Assembly: GCA_020634615.1 (NCBI GenBank) | Contig: JACKBI010000013.1 | Span: forward strand, 1-64,000 | DNA: 64,000 bases | Reading direction: 5' to 3' | DNA from: Anaerolineales bacterium | GTDB lineage: Bacteria; Chloroflexota; Anaerolineae; JAAEKA01 | In this document: in pieces, positions 8,019 through 16,475 of the stretch | How the letters are laid out: each line of letters starts with the position of its first letter | How positions within the stretch are numbered: the stretch's first letter is position 1 | The notes under the pieces: model-generated | The model's input: only the letters and a program-made list of their open reading frames with translations | Told to the model about the DNA's origin: nothing | Databases searched by the model: none | Position numbers and translations under genes: made by a program

Positions 8019-8612
8019 ATGAGAAAATTGGTTGTGCTTGAACATGTTTCTCTTGATGGTGTCATCCAGGCGCCGGGCGGGCCAGAGGAAGATACCAGCG
8101 GCGGCTTCGCGTATGGCGGGTGGGTAGCGCCGTACTCCGACGGAATCCTTGGAACGGCCCTGCGAAGGCAGATGAACATGCCGTTCGACCTGTTGTTGGG
8201 GCGCAAAACCTATGACATTTGGGCGCCGTACTGGCCGCACCATGGGGACGCCTGGCCGGGCGTCAACACGGCGACCAAGTACATCGCATCGAACTTCGTG
8301 ACGTCTGGCGAATGGCAGCCGTCCGTGTTCTTAAGCGGAGATGTTGCGGAAAAGATCGCCGCCATCAAGCAGCAGCCAGGGCCCGATTTGAACGTCTGGG
8401 GAAGTGGTAATCTCATTCAGACGCTTATCAAGCATGATCTGGTCGATACGTTCTGGCTGATGATCTATCCGATCACCTTGGGTGGCGGGAAACGGTTGTT
8501 TGCCGACGGCACGATCCCGGCGGCGTTCAAGGTGACGGAAAGCACAGTCACCCCGAATGGCGTCTTTGTCGTAAATTACGAGCGGGTAGGCGCAATCACA
8601 AGCGGAAGTTGA
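8019..8612 (+). CDS. DHFR-like (RibD C-terminal fold) reductase, copy 1
   Basis: A 197-aa protein of the dihydrofolate reductase-like / RibD C-terminal family. It begins MRKLVVLEHVSLDGVIQAPG, and the later LLLGRKTYDIWAPYW and LNVWGSGNLIQTLIKHDLVD segments form the NADPH-binding Rossmann-like core. The end has the LGGGKRLF motif. These proteins are NADPH-dependent reductases of unknown substrate and are common as multiple copies in Chloroflexota and actinobacteria. GGAGGA ten bases before the ATG sets the start. Paralogues are at 11121 and 33497. Confidence 0.88.
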   Translation: MRKLVVLEHVSLDGVIQAPGGPEEDTSGGFAYGGWVAPYSDGILGTALRRQMNMPFDLLLGRKTYDIWAPYWPHHGDAWPGVNTATKYIASNFVTSGEWQPSVFLSGDVAEKIAAIKQQPGPDLNVWGSGNLIQTLIKHDLVDTFWLMIYPITLGGGKRLFADGTIPAAFKVTESTVTPNGVFVVNYERVGAITSGS

Positions 8613-8678
8613 TGTAGTGCAAGACGAAACGCCAGCCAACAAAACGTGCACTGGACGCTCAGGACTGCGAGGCGACTG

Positions 8679-9224
8679 ATGGCGACTGGGTCCAGGTATT
8701 TTGCGTTGAGCTTGGAGTCACTCAGGGCCTTGGGCGGCTGGGCTGCGGACTGCGCTGAGCGGGCGCTGCCGGTGTTCGAAGCGCGTGCCGATTCCGACGG
8801 GCGGCCTCGTGCCGCGATTGAGGGCATTCGGGTGTTTGCCGGCGGAGGCCAGCGAACCGCTCAACTGCGCTCACTTGCCCTGGCTGCATTCGCCGCGGCA
8901 CGCGAGACAGACGATCCCGCTGCCGCAGCCGCCGCTCGCGCCGCCGGTCTGGCGGCATCCAGTGCGTACACGCATCCCCTGGCGGATGTTCAGCAAACGA
9001 AACACGTTGTCGGTCCCGCAGCCTATGCCGCGCTGGCGTTGGAGCTTTTCCACGGTGGCGATCCAGCCGTCGCCGAAGGCGAGGTCCGTTGGGCAATCGA
9101 ACACGTTCCCAACGCGGTGCGCGACCTCCTGCTGCAGATGCCTGCTCGCGAAGCGGGGAACAGCCGGTTGGAAATGATCCTGTACCAACTGGATGACGGC
9201 ATCCGCAATTCGGCGCGATGCTGA
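8679..9224 (+). CDS. Imm5-like protein, diverged paralogue
   Basis: A 181-aa Ala-rich helical protein that aligns with the Imm5-like proteins at 7173 and 34073 over GGWAADCAERALPVFEARAD, DGRPRAAIEGIRVF, the Ala-rich middle and NAVRDLLL near the end. The RGEIT segment has been replaced, so it is a distant copy. GAGGCG before the ATG at 8679 favours this start; an in-frame ATG at 8646 is possible. Function unknown. Confidence 0.65.
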   Translation: MATGSRYFALSLESLRALGGWAADCAERALPVFEARADSDGRPRAAIEGIRVFAGGGQRTAQLRSLALAAFAAARETDDPAAAAAARAAGLAASSAYTHPLADVQQTKHVVGPAAYAALALELFHGGDPAVAEGEVRWAIEHVPNAVRDLLLQMPAREAGNSRLEMILYQLDDGIRNSARC

Positions 9225-9410
9225 AACTCAAGCCGCACGCCATAAAACCTTGCTCGTCTCGCCTGTAGCCGTGTTTGAATACGAGAATCGTAACCTTCCC
9301 CAGCAGAGGACACTCGTCGAAATCCTATAGTTGTTGAGCGAAGTGGAATTCGAAGAGGCCCGGTCTTTCCGCGGTATCGTTGGCGTTCCGCATCCAGCAA
9401 AGGAATTGAC

Positions 9411-9884
9411 ATGCATCCTAACATCGCATTGATTGAGAGATTCTATTCCTGCTTCAAAGTGCTCGATGGAGATGGAATGGCGCAGTGCTACCATGACCAG
9501 ATTGAGTTTTCTGATCCGGTATTTCCGGCGTTGAAGGGCTCAAAAGCTGGCGCCATGTGGAAAATGCTTTGCTCACAAGCTCAGGGATTTGAGTTGGTGT
9601 TCAGTGAGGCACAGGCAGACGACACAGCCGGCACGGCTCACTGGGAAGCCACATATATCTTTTCGGCAACAGGTCGAAACGTTCACAACCGAATCGATGC
9701 ATCATTTCGGTTTCAGGATGGAAAGATCATTCAGCATCGTGACAGCTTCAGTTTTTGGAGATGGAGTTCCATGGCTCTCGGCCCGGTCGGCATGTTATTG
9801 GGCTGGAGTCCTTTGGTGAAGAACAAAGTTCGCAGGCAAGCTGCTCAAAATCTTGAACGATTCATCCAGAAGTCGGCGGCATAG
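9411..9884 (+). CDS. NTF2-like (SnoaL-type) protein
   Basis: A 157-aa cone-shaped NTF2-fold protein. It has the N-terminal helix IALIERFYSCFKVLDGDGMA, YHDQIEFSDPVFPALKG, and the late strand pair DASFRFQDGKIIQHRDSFSF that closes the pocket. Family members are isomerases, dehydratases or ligand binders, and residues alone do not say which. AAAGGA precedes the ATG. It stands alone between two non-coding stretches. Confidence 0.82.
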   Translation: MHPNIALIERFYSCFKVLDGDGMAQCYHDQIEFSDPVFPALKGSKAGAMWKMLCSQAQGFELVFSEAQADDTAGTAHWEATYIFSATGRNVHNRIDASFRFQDGKIIQHRDSFSFWRWSSMALGPVGMLLGWSPLVKNKVRRQAAQNLERFIQKSAA

Positions 9885-10129
9885 ACCAACGCGACTTGTG
9901 CAGCCGTGCAGAAACCAACATACAAGGTTTTACGACGATCTATGCGCTGCAGGCCGCAATTGCGTAACCCGACACATTCAGATGGCGCAGCGAAACATTT
10001 CGCGTGCCCTGGGAAAGACCCTTCACTTGCCTTGAATGGCTGAGCAGGTTTTTCGTCAGATCCGTTCAGGGTGACTGGTACGAGCGTGATCTCGACTTTT
10101 GAGAAGCCCTGGGGATTTTCGCATCGCGG

Positions 10130-10158
10130 TTGACTTCCACAACGTGGCGTGCTAGAAT
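10130..10158 (+). promoter_or_regulatory. Sigma-70-type promoter
   Basis: TTGACT, 17 bp, TAGAAT, about 55 bases before the start of the secreted protein gene. Upstream, 9885-10129 holds no gene I can support. Confidence 0.6.
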
Positions 10159-10213
10159 CGCCTCTCAACGGTTTGTCAAATCACTGTATGAATATGGAAC
10201 TGAGGGTAACAGC

Positions 10214-10906
10214 ATGAGAAAATACGGTTTGATCGCACTCGGGATGATCGCGGGGATTGTTTTGGTAGTGGGCCTGCTGTGGATTGGCTCTATTGGCAGC
10301 GTGCGAGCCCAGTCCGGGCCGGCCACGCAGCCATTTGCGACGACACCCATGGCGCCGGCGCTTCTGACGGATGAAGGCGCAGCGATTGAAACACCTCAGC
10401 CCGCGGGCTTTGGCGACGAGTTGCCGCCCGCCGGTATGAACCTGGACAGTCTGTCTCCGGCTGTCCTACCCACTCCCATTCCCGGTGAGACGTTGGTATA
10501 TTTTGTACCTACCGACAACGATGCCACCGCCACGGTGCTGTATCTGTATAACACCGACGATGTCGCTCACGTAGTTGCACTGCGAGGGTTCAGTTACAAC
10601 GGGGTCCTGGTCTACTCCCTCAATATCAATGTTGGCGCCACCAGTTTCCTGCGTCTGGCCAGCGACTCCATCGCTGCAGCGCCGCCGCCAAGCTGGGCGA
10701 CTCCTGCACCGGTGATCACCAACTTCACCGACTTCACCTATTTCGCGAGCTTGTCGCTGCCCAGGGGTGTGAAAGCAGAGGGCTACATCCTCTATAATCC
10801 GGGCACGGGCACAGTTGATCCGCGCAAGGACCAGGGCGCCGTGCCGCTGCGCTTCAGCACCGATCCGGCAAGCTTGTTCATCCCATCAGTCCAGAGTAGT
10901 CGCTAA
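10214..10906 (+). CDS. Secreted protein of unknown function
   Basis: A 230-aa protein with a classical signal peptide (MRKYGLIALGMIAGIVLVVG, likely cleaved after VRA near residue 33). A Pro/Thr-rich linker follows. The main part is a beta-rich domain (LVYFVPTDNDATATVLYLYN) that looks like an exported immunoglobulin-like or beta-sandwich fold. GAGGG precedes the ATG. No catalytic motif is visible. It is monocistronic, with its own promoter. Confidence 0.65.
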   Translation: MRKYGLIALGMIAGIVLVVGLLWIGSIGSVRAQSGPATQPFATTPMAPALLTDEGAAIETPQPAGFGDELPPAGMNLDSLSPAVLPTPIPGETLVYFVPTDNDATATVLYLYNTDDVAHVVALRGFSYNGVLVYSLNINVGATSFLRLASDSIAAAPPPSWATPAPVITNFTDFTYFASLSLPRGVKAEGYILYNPGTGTVDPRKDQGAVPLRFSTDPASLFIPSVQSSR

Positions 10907-10941
10907 CAGTTTCAGACACCCACTCCTAAACCTGCTGACCG

Positions 10942-11109
10942 CGTCACCATGAACGACTGGCGCACTTCTTTCTGGTCGATCCCGAGGACACGGCTGTTTT
11001 CAGGTTTGGCGACACACTGATCAACCTGTTGGTGATTTCGCAGGCGGACGAACTGGTCGTGCCGGCCATTGTCTCCAATCAAATTGCGGTCCAACATTAC
11101 GTACTCTGA
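10942..11109 (+). pseudogene. Remnant of a VOC (glyoxalase-fold) gene
   Basis: One frame reads AHFFLVDPEDTAVFRFGDTL then INLLVISQADELVVPAIV and stops. It matches the middle of the intact VOC protein at 39181 (DPNSAVFEFGSTLINLL and ...PVLVEPAKVA). The first beta-alpha part and the whole second half are missing, and no start codon or ribosome site fits. It is a decayed fragment just before the DHFR-like gene. Confidence 0.6.
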
Positions 11110-11120
11110 AGGTAACGGAC

Positions 11121-11693
11121 ATGGCTGACCTGATCTACATGGCAATCTCATCGCTGGACGGCTACATCGAGGATGCCGACGGCGGGTTTGGCTGGGCAGC
11201 GCCGGACGAGGAAGTTCATGCCTTCGTCAACGATCTGGTGCGCTCTGCCGGCACATATCTCTACGGACGGCGTATGTATGAGACGATGATGGCCTGGGAG
11301 ACTGAACCAGGTCTGGCATCGGACTCGCCAATCACGCTCGACTTCGCGGAGATCTGGCAGGCAGCCGACAAGATCGTCTACTCCAGCACGCTGGCGTCTC
11401 CCTCTACCAGCAGGACGCGGATCGAGCGCAGCTTCGATCTCGAAGCCGTCAGGCAACTGAAAGCGACAGCCCAACGTGATGTCGCCATCGGCGGTCCCGA
11501 TCTTGCCGCCCAAGCCTTTCGATCAGGGTTGATCGATGAGCTGTATCTATTCTTCGCACCGGTGGTGGTGGGTGGTGGAAAACAAGCGCTTCCCAACGAC
11601 GTCTACCTGGACCTGGAGCTGGTGGAGGAACGCCGGTTTAGCAGCGGCATGGTTTTTCTGCGCTACCGTACAAAGCAGCAACGGGTTGCCTGA
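11121..11693 (+). CDS. DHFR-like (RibD C-terminal fold) reductase, copy 2
   Basis: A 190-aa NADPH-type reductase family protein. It begins MADLIYMAISSLDGYIEDAD and has TYLYGRRMYETMMAWE, VAIGGPDLAAQAFRSGLIDE, and FAPVVVGGGKQALP. The GGP and VVGGG segments are the dinucleotide-binding and C-terminal family signatures. It resembles bacterial yyaP/yhjB-type proteins of unknown substrate. GAAGG precedes the ATG. It is more similar to the general DHFR-like family than to the copy at 8019. Confidence 0.87.
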   Translation: MADLIYMAISSLDGYIEDADGGFGWAAPDEEVHAFVNDLVRSAGTYLYGRRMYETMMAWETEPGLASDSPITLDFAEIWQAADKIVYSSTLASPSTSRTRIERSFDLEAVRQLKATAQRDVAIGGPDLAAQAFRSGLIDELYLFFAPVVVGGGKQALPNDVYLDLELVEERRFSSGMVFLRYRTKQQRVA

Positions 11694-11842
11694 ACAAACA
11701 AACAGCGGATGGTGCGGGCACGACCAGCCTTCTACCAGGGCGGCTTGACTGACAACTGCCGGTGCGCGGAAGCCAGAACCGGTCTGGCAGCAACGCGTCA
11801 TTGCTCTGCAGAGCACTCGAACTTCGGAGGAGGTGGCGCAAA

Positions 11843-12244
11843 ATGAAGACGACATTGTTGCCTGAAAAACCCGATGCCAGGTCGCCGGCGGGGGCAGACA
11901 TTCGGTTCATCATGGACGGCCAAAGCGGCAACATGATTCACAGTACGGTGCCGCCGCATCAGACGAACCGCGCGACGGTTCACGCAACCGTCAGTGAATT
12001 CTGGTTTGTCCTGGAGGGGCACGGTGAGATCTGGCGGGACGATGGCCAGGAAAGCTGTGTCACCGATCTTATCCCTGGCACCTCCATCGACATTCCAGCC
12101 GGCACGGCGTTTCAGTACCGCAACGTATCGGACCAGGAGCTGAAGTTCATCTGCATCTCCATGCCGCCGTGGCCCGGCGACTCGGAGGCGAGTTTCGTTG
12201 GCGGGATTTGGCAACCCTCGACAGGTGACACGCAAGCACGTTGA
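11843..12244 (+). CDS. Cupin-domain protein
   Basis: A 133-aa single-domain cupin. The first motif region HATVSEFWFVLEGHGEIWRD has the conserved Glu and Gly but lacks the usual HxH pair (reads HATVSE). The second motif region contains DIPAGTAFQYRNVSDQEL, with the canonical His replaced by Gln. Loss of most metal ligands suggests a binding or sensing role rather than dioxygenase chemistry. A strong GGAGGAGG site lies nine bases upstream of the ATG. The GNAT gene follows after eight bases, so the two are probably co-transcribed. Confidence 0.8.
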   Translation: MKTTLLPEKPDARSPAGADIRFIMDGQSGNMIHSTVPPHQTNRATVHATVSEFWFVLEGHGEIWRDDGQESCVTDLIPGTSIDIPAGTAFQYRNVSDQELKFICISMPPWPGDSEASFVGGIWQPSTGDTQAR

Positions 12245-12251
12245 CGACAAC

Positions 12252-12833
12252 ATGACCCAGCGTATCCTCCCTCTGCCGCGGGAAACCCGGAGGCTCGTCC
12301 TGCGTCCGCCATCACCGGGCAACGCTGCCGCAGTTCAGGAAGCCATCGAAGAATCCTTCGCCGACCTGCGCGTCTGGATGGATTGGGCGACCACGCTCCA
12401 GTCGCTGGACGACACGCAGGCGGTCCTTGAACGGGCCGCCGCCAGCTTTGAAGCCGGGGAGGACTTCGCCGTCCATGCATTCCTCAAGGGGAGCGGGCGC
12501 TTCGTGCTCAGCGCGGGGCTCCACCCGCGCAACTGGCGTGTGCCCAGTTTCGAGATCGGTTACTGGTGCCGCACTTCCATGCGGGGACAGGGCTATGTCT
12601 CCGAGGTGGTCAGAGAACTGACGGCGCTGGCATTCCGCGACCTGCAAGCTGTGCGGGTTGAAATACGCTGCGATGCGCGCAACCAGCGCAGCCTCCGGGT
12701 GGCAGAGCGCGCCGGGTATCGTCTGGAAGCCGAGCTGCGCTGCGATGACCGAGCCAACGATGGCAGCCTGCGCGACACCTTGATCTACGCGCTGCTGGCT
12801 GATGACTTCAGCAAGCTGGTGGGGCGCGCCTAG
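12252..12833 (+). CDS. GNAT N-acetyltransferase (RimJ/RimL type)
   Basis: A 193-aa acetyl-CoA-dependent N-acetyltransferase. RRLVLRPPSPGNAAAVQEAI opens the fold, YWCRTSMRGQGYVSEVV is the acetyl-CoA loop (motif A, here R-GQGY), and IRCDARNQRSLRVAERAGYR is motif B. This pattern is typical of RimJ/RimL-like enzymes that acetylate protein N-termini or small amines. It follows the cupin gene by eight bases. Confidence 0.87.
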   Translation: MTQRILPLPRETRRLVLRPPSPGNAAAVQEAIEESFADLRVWMDWATTLQSLDDTQAVLERAAASFEAGEDFAVHAFLKGSGRFVLSAGLHPRNWRVPSFEIGYWCRTSMRGQGYVSEVVRELTALAFRDLQAVRVEIRCDARNQRSLRVAERAGYRLEAELRCDDRANDGSLRDTLIYALLADDFSKLVGRA

Positions 12834-13058
12834 CGGCGGAGGCTTGCGACTGGATTCCTGCTTGAGACATTTTTCGGATACAATCGGGGCGGTTTTTATA
12901 GCAATCCTCGTTTTGTTTCTGGTGGTTAGCTGGGCGCTCATCACATTGGGCAACCGGCTCGAGCGACACGTACCCTGGCCGCGCGGCTCTTTGCCGCTTG
13001 ATCCGGGCTTGCAGCCGCTGAGCAAGTCAATAACAATCGATGAAAGGAAAGTTCAAGA

Positions 13059-13634
13059 ATGGCAGAAGTTGTATTGTTTCACCACGCGCAGGGGCTGACA
13101 CCCGGTGTGGTCGCGTTTGCTGACGAATTGCGTGATGCCGGGCACACGGTGCATACACCCGATCTCTTCGGCGGTCGTACTTTCGACGATATTCCCACCG
13201 GCATGAGCTTCGTCCACGAGGTCGGATTTCAGGAAATGATCGCGCGCGGGGAGCGCGCGGTGGCGGACCTGCCTGCTGATCTGGTCTATGGTGGATTTTC
13301 TCTGGGCGTGGTCGTAGCACAGATGCTGGCGCAAACCCGGCCCGGCGCGCGCGGCGCACTGCTCTTCTATGCTTGTGTGCCGGTCGCGGAGTTCGGATCA
13401 GCCTGGCCCAAGGATGTACCGGTGCAGGTGCATGGCATGGATGCCGACCCATTCTTCGTGGATGAAGGCGATATCGACGCCGCCCGGGCGCTGGTAGCGG
13501 AAGCCGAGAACGGTGAGCTTTTTCTTTACCACGGCGATCAGCATTACTTCGCCGACAGCTCCCTGGCATCCTATGACCCCGTAGCCACAGAACTCCTGAC
13601 GCAGCGGGTGCTGGCATTCCTGGCCGCGCTGTAA
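13059..13634 (+). CDS. Dienelactone hydrolase family protein
   Basis: A 191-aa alpha/beta hydrolase of the dienelactone hydrolase family. It begins MAEVVLFHHAQGLTPGVVAF, includes the TPDLFGG loop, a nucleophile elbow GFSLG (Ser instead of the Cys of classical DLH), DADPFF with the acid and HGDQHYF with the catalytic His. The Ser nucleophile suggests general esterase activity. AAGGAAAG precedes the ATG. The stretch 12834-13058 upstream holds no supported gene. Confidence 0.88.
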   Translation: MAEVVLFHHAQGLTPGVVAFADELRDAGHTVHTPDLFGGRTFDDIPTGMSFVHEVGFQEMIARGERAVADLPADLVYGGFSLGVVVAQMLAQTRPGARGALLFYACVPVAEFGSAWPKDVPVQVHGMDADPFFVDEGDIDAARALVAEAENGELFLYHGDQHYFADSSLASYDPVATELLTQRVLAFLAAL

Positions 13635-13711
13635 CGGAACGACTTTCAAACGATGCACATCCCACGCGGCGACCGATGCGCTGCATGACAAGATCAGACC
13701 AGGAGCCTGCT

Positions 13712-14530
13712 GTGCAGCGAATCCGAACCGCGATACTTTGGGCGATCATGACCATCGCCGTGGCCGCGTTAGGCGGTTGCGGCGGCGCAACCAACGAGCC
13801 TCGTGCAGCGCTGGATGATCCCCGGACATACGCCATTGAGGCGCTGCAAACCATAGACCTCAACACGTGGTGGCAGACGTACCGCAATCCAGATCCAGCG
13901 CTGCTGGGCAGGATCGTGGACGAGGTTGCGGCCAGCCGACCAGATGGCCTGCCTGCCGATGCCCAGCAGTTGGACATGCTCATTCGCAACCGCATTGCGA
14001 CAAGCTACAAGCTGGCCATGGCCGACACGGACGAAGGGAGAGCCTATATCCTGGCTCTGGCCGAGGCGCGCTTCGCCGATCCACCCATGGTCGCGTGGGA
14101 TACGGCTGGTAACATCGCCCTGCTGGATTATTATAGCCTGCCCGGCGCGTGGAAGTCTGTCACCCGCGTCAGCGAAGGGCTGGCCGATCCGCCTGCCATC
14201 GAAACACAACCGTTTCTGAAACCGGAGGTCCTGGCGGATAGTCTGCAAAGGCTGGCTGCTGCCTATCCCGACGCCCGGACCTACCAGATTCGCTATCAAT
14301 ACCATCATGGCAGCGACCTCAAGAAGGTTCTGATGCAGGTTGTACCGGACAGCGAGCTCGTCTATCGTGAGGGCGGCGATAGTTACTTCACCGCCGATCC
14401 GGTTTCATGGGACGATCTTCTCAGGGGCCGCGTGGACCTGGCAGACCTGGACTGGGATTCTCCCTCGGAGGATGACAGCGGCCCGTCCATTTCCTTGCCG
14501 CCCGATCAGCCGCTGCCGTCCCGCCAATAA
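13712..14530 (+). CDS. Lipoprotein of unknown function
   Basis: A 272-aa protein with a lipoprotein signal (QRIRTAILWAIMTIAVAALG then GCGG). The GTG start is chosen because AGGAG lies seven bases upstream and it gives a signal peptide of normal length; in-frame ATGs at 13676 and 13688 would add polar residues. The mature part is mostly helical with an acidic Pro/Ser tail. No known domain recognised. It precedes an SDR gene by 66 bases. Confidence 0.7.
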   Translation: MQRIRTAILWAIMTIAVAALGGCGGATNEPRAALDDPRTYAIEALQTIDLNTWWQTYRNPDPALLGRIVDEVAASRPDGLPADAQQLDMLIRNRIATSYKLAMADTDEGRAYILALAEARFADPPMVAWDTAGNIALLDYYSLPGAWKSVTRVSEGLADPPAIETQPFLKPEVLADSLQRLAAAYPDARTYQIRYQYHHGSDLKKVLMQVVPDSELVYREGGDSYFTADPVSWDDLLRGRVDLADLDWDSPSEDDSGPSISLPPDQPLPSRQ

Positions 14531-14596
14531 CCGGCCAGGAACCAGCTTGCATGTGGACCAGCTGGCGAGCGCAGAAACCGGCAGAGTATCCATATC

Positions 14597-15352
14597 ATGT
14601 CTCATCGTCCAGTCGCCCTTGTTACCGGCGCCAGTCGCTCCGTGGGCATCGGCGCTGCCATCGCCCTGGCTCTGGCCCAGTCGGGCTGGGATGTGGCTAT
14701 CACCTTCTGGCGACCTTACGATTCATCGATGCCCTGGGGCAGCGATCCTGAGGAAGTGCAGTCGCTTTGCGCCAGTCTGGAGAGCCGCGGCGCTCGCGCA
14801 ACCGCGATAGAAGCCGACCTGTCCCAGACCGGTTCGGCTGAGTACATCTTCGACGCCGTCGAACGCGACCTGGGACCGGTCACCTCCCTGGTTATGGCCC
14901 ATTGCTATTCCGTGGACAGCGACATCCTGACTACCTCCGTGGAAAGCTTCGACAGGCACTTCGCCATCAACGCACGCGCGACCTGGCTGCTGGTGCGCGA
15001 GCTTGGCCGGCGTTTCCGCGGCGAGCATGGAACCGGCCGCATCATCGCCCTCACCAGCGACCACACGGCCGGCAATCTCCCCTACGGCGCGAGCAAAGGG
15101 GCGCTGGATCGCATCGTGCTCGCGGCCGCGAGCGAATTCCGGGCGCTGGGCGTCACAGCGAATGTCATAAATCCTGGCGCAACCGACACCGGCTGGATGT
15201 CGCAGGAACTGATGGCCGATGTGAGACGGTGGACGCTGCTGGGCCGCATCGGCATGCCGCAGGACTGTGCCAACCTGGTGCGTTTTCTGTGCTCGCCCGA
15301 GGGCGGCTGGATCAACGGGCAACTGCTTTACAGCAACGGTGGCATCCAGTAA
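14597..15352 (+). CDS. Short-chain dehydrogenase/reductase
   Basis: A 251-aa classical-type SDR with an NAD(P)-binding TGASRSVGIG motif near residue 11. The expected catalytic Ser lies in IIALTSDH and the Tyr/Lys pair in YGASKGALDR. The C-terminus ends in a typical NGQLLYSNGGIQ. In place of the usual NNAG it has MAHCYS, and the loop after strand 2 has an unusual RPYDSSMPWGS insert, as in FabG-like enzymes of the 3-ketoacyl reductase branch that use NADPH. Substrate unknown. Confidence 0.9.
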   Translation: MSHRPVALVTGASRSVGIGAAIALALAQSGWDVAITFWRPYDSSMPWGSDPEEVQSLCASLESRGARATAIEADLSQTGSAEYIFDAVERDLGPVTSLVMAHCYSVDSDILTTSVESFDRHFAINARATWLLVRELGRRFRGEHGTGRIIALTSDHTAGNLPYGASKGALDRIVLAAASEFRALGVTANVINPGATDTGWMSQELMADVRRWTLLGRIGMPQDCANLVRFLCSPEGGWINGQLLYSNGGIQ

Positions 15353-15367
15353 CCCCGTATTCACAGG

Positions 15368-15778
15368 ATGATCTATTCACCCGGCTGCCCGGTGTTTCGA
15401 AGCGACGACGGCGCCCTGCTGGAGGAAGCGTTTCTCGTTGAGTTCGTCACCAGCCCGGCGCCCAATGCCGGAGCCATTCACCGCAACAGCCCGAGTTTCA
15501 TTGGGATGATCGAACCCGTTCTGCGCGAGCGCGTCTCAAAGGTAATGGGGCTGGCCGCGCATCACCGCTGCGATGTGATGGTACTGGGCGCATCGGGTTA
15601 CGGCGTTTTCAGGAACGACCCGCCAGCGGCAGCCGGGGCTTTCCGGGAACTGCTGGCACCCGAAGGACCGTTTTGGGGACGGTTTCGCAAGGCGCTGTTT
15701 TCGATGCTGGACACCTCCGAGAGCCTGCGCACGTACAACGCTTTTTGCGAGCACTTCGCGGCCGGAGAAGCTGTTTGA
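15368..15778 (+). pseudogene. Truncated PARG-type macrodomain gene
   Basis: The frame begins at MIYSPGCPVFR, which corresponds to residue 148 of the intact 281-aa TIGR02452 protein at 25046, and then matches it to the end (FVTSPAPNAGAI, VMVLGASGYGVFRNDP). The missing N-terminal half holds the GGG-x-QE poly(ADP-ribose) glycohydrolase motif, so the product cannot be catalytic. It starts 15 bases after the SDR stop with no convincing ribosome site, and its stop lies in a CTGTTTGAAA string beside a palindromic element. Confidence 0.75.
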
Positions 15779-15780
15779 AA

Positions 15781-15869
15781 AGACTTCGGAAGTCGCCGAC
15801 TGACTGTCACGACTGGCCGACAACGGTTTTGACAGGCTACTCTTGTTGACTCGGCGACTTCCGAAGTCT
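15781..15869. repeat. 87-bp palindromic element, copy A
   Basis: AGACTTCGGAAGTCGCCGA (15781-15799) and its exact reverse complement (15851-15869) flank 51 unrelated bases. The arms start a few bases after the truncated PARG stop. Each arm also contains the near-palindrome GACTTCGGAAGTC. Confidence 0.85.
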
Positions 15870-16056
15870 GAACGGGCGACCAACGGCCTGGCCCGAATAC
15901 CAAGCGCTTGACGGAGGACCATAGCGATGCTATCATCGCCGCACCTGCCTACCCGCGGCCGCGCGCTTTGACACCAGCGATACGCTGGCTTGCAGACCAT
16001 CAGCGGTCGGGCGCGCAGGCGACTCGACCCATCCACAGCCGAAAGGAGAATGAGAC

Positions 16057-16428
16057 ATGCAACTCGGCGCGTTTTCAATCAGTCTGGCCGTCAAGGACAT
16101 CCAGGCGTCCAGGGCGTTCTACGAGAAGCTCGGCTTCCGGTCCATGGGCGACAGCGGGGCCGACGACTGGATGATCCTGAAGAACGGCGACCACGTCATC
16201 GGCCTGTTCCAGGGCATGTTCGACCGCAACATCTTGACCTTCAATCCTGGCTGGGACCAGAACGCCCAGCCGCTGGCGGCCTTCACCGACATCCGCGAGC
16301 TGCAGCAGCGGCTGAAGGCGGAGAGCGTGGAGCTGGCCATGGAGGCCGACGAGAGCACCACCGGGCCGGCCAGCATCATGCTGCACGACCCGGACGGCAA
16401 CCCGATCCTGATCGACCAGCACGTCTGA
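16057..16428 (+). CDS. VOC-family (glyoxalase-fold) protein, copy 1
   Basis: A 123-aa single VOC domain: SISLAVKDIQASRAFYEKLG, then NGDHVIGLFQGMFDRNILTF, and a C-terminal DPDGNPILIDQHV. It is a close paralogue of the protein at 24647, with most residues identical. Such proteins bind a metal or antibiotic/aldehyde ligand; function cannot be assigned. AAGGAGAATGAGAC precedes the ATG. Both copies sit next to a PARG-type gene, but in opposite order, and share upstream DNA (ATCGCCGCACCTGC). Confidence 0.9.
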   Translation: MQLGAFSISLAVKDIQASRAFYEKLGFRSMGDSGADDWMILKNGDHVIGLFQGMFDRNILTFNPGWDQNAQPLAAFTDIRELQQRLKAESVELAMEADESTTGPASIMLHDPDGNPILIDQHV

Positions 16429-16475
16429 GCCGTGGCAGAGCCGCGGCCCGGCAAGTGAGCAAGGACAGGGAAACT

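Noticed and set aside
12802..13098. A 98-codon frame with one hydrophobic stretch between the GNAT and DLH genes
   Set aside because: It overlaps both neighbours, has no ribosome site or family match; the hydrophobic part alone is weak evidence.
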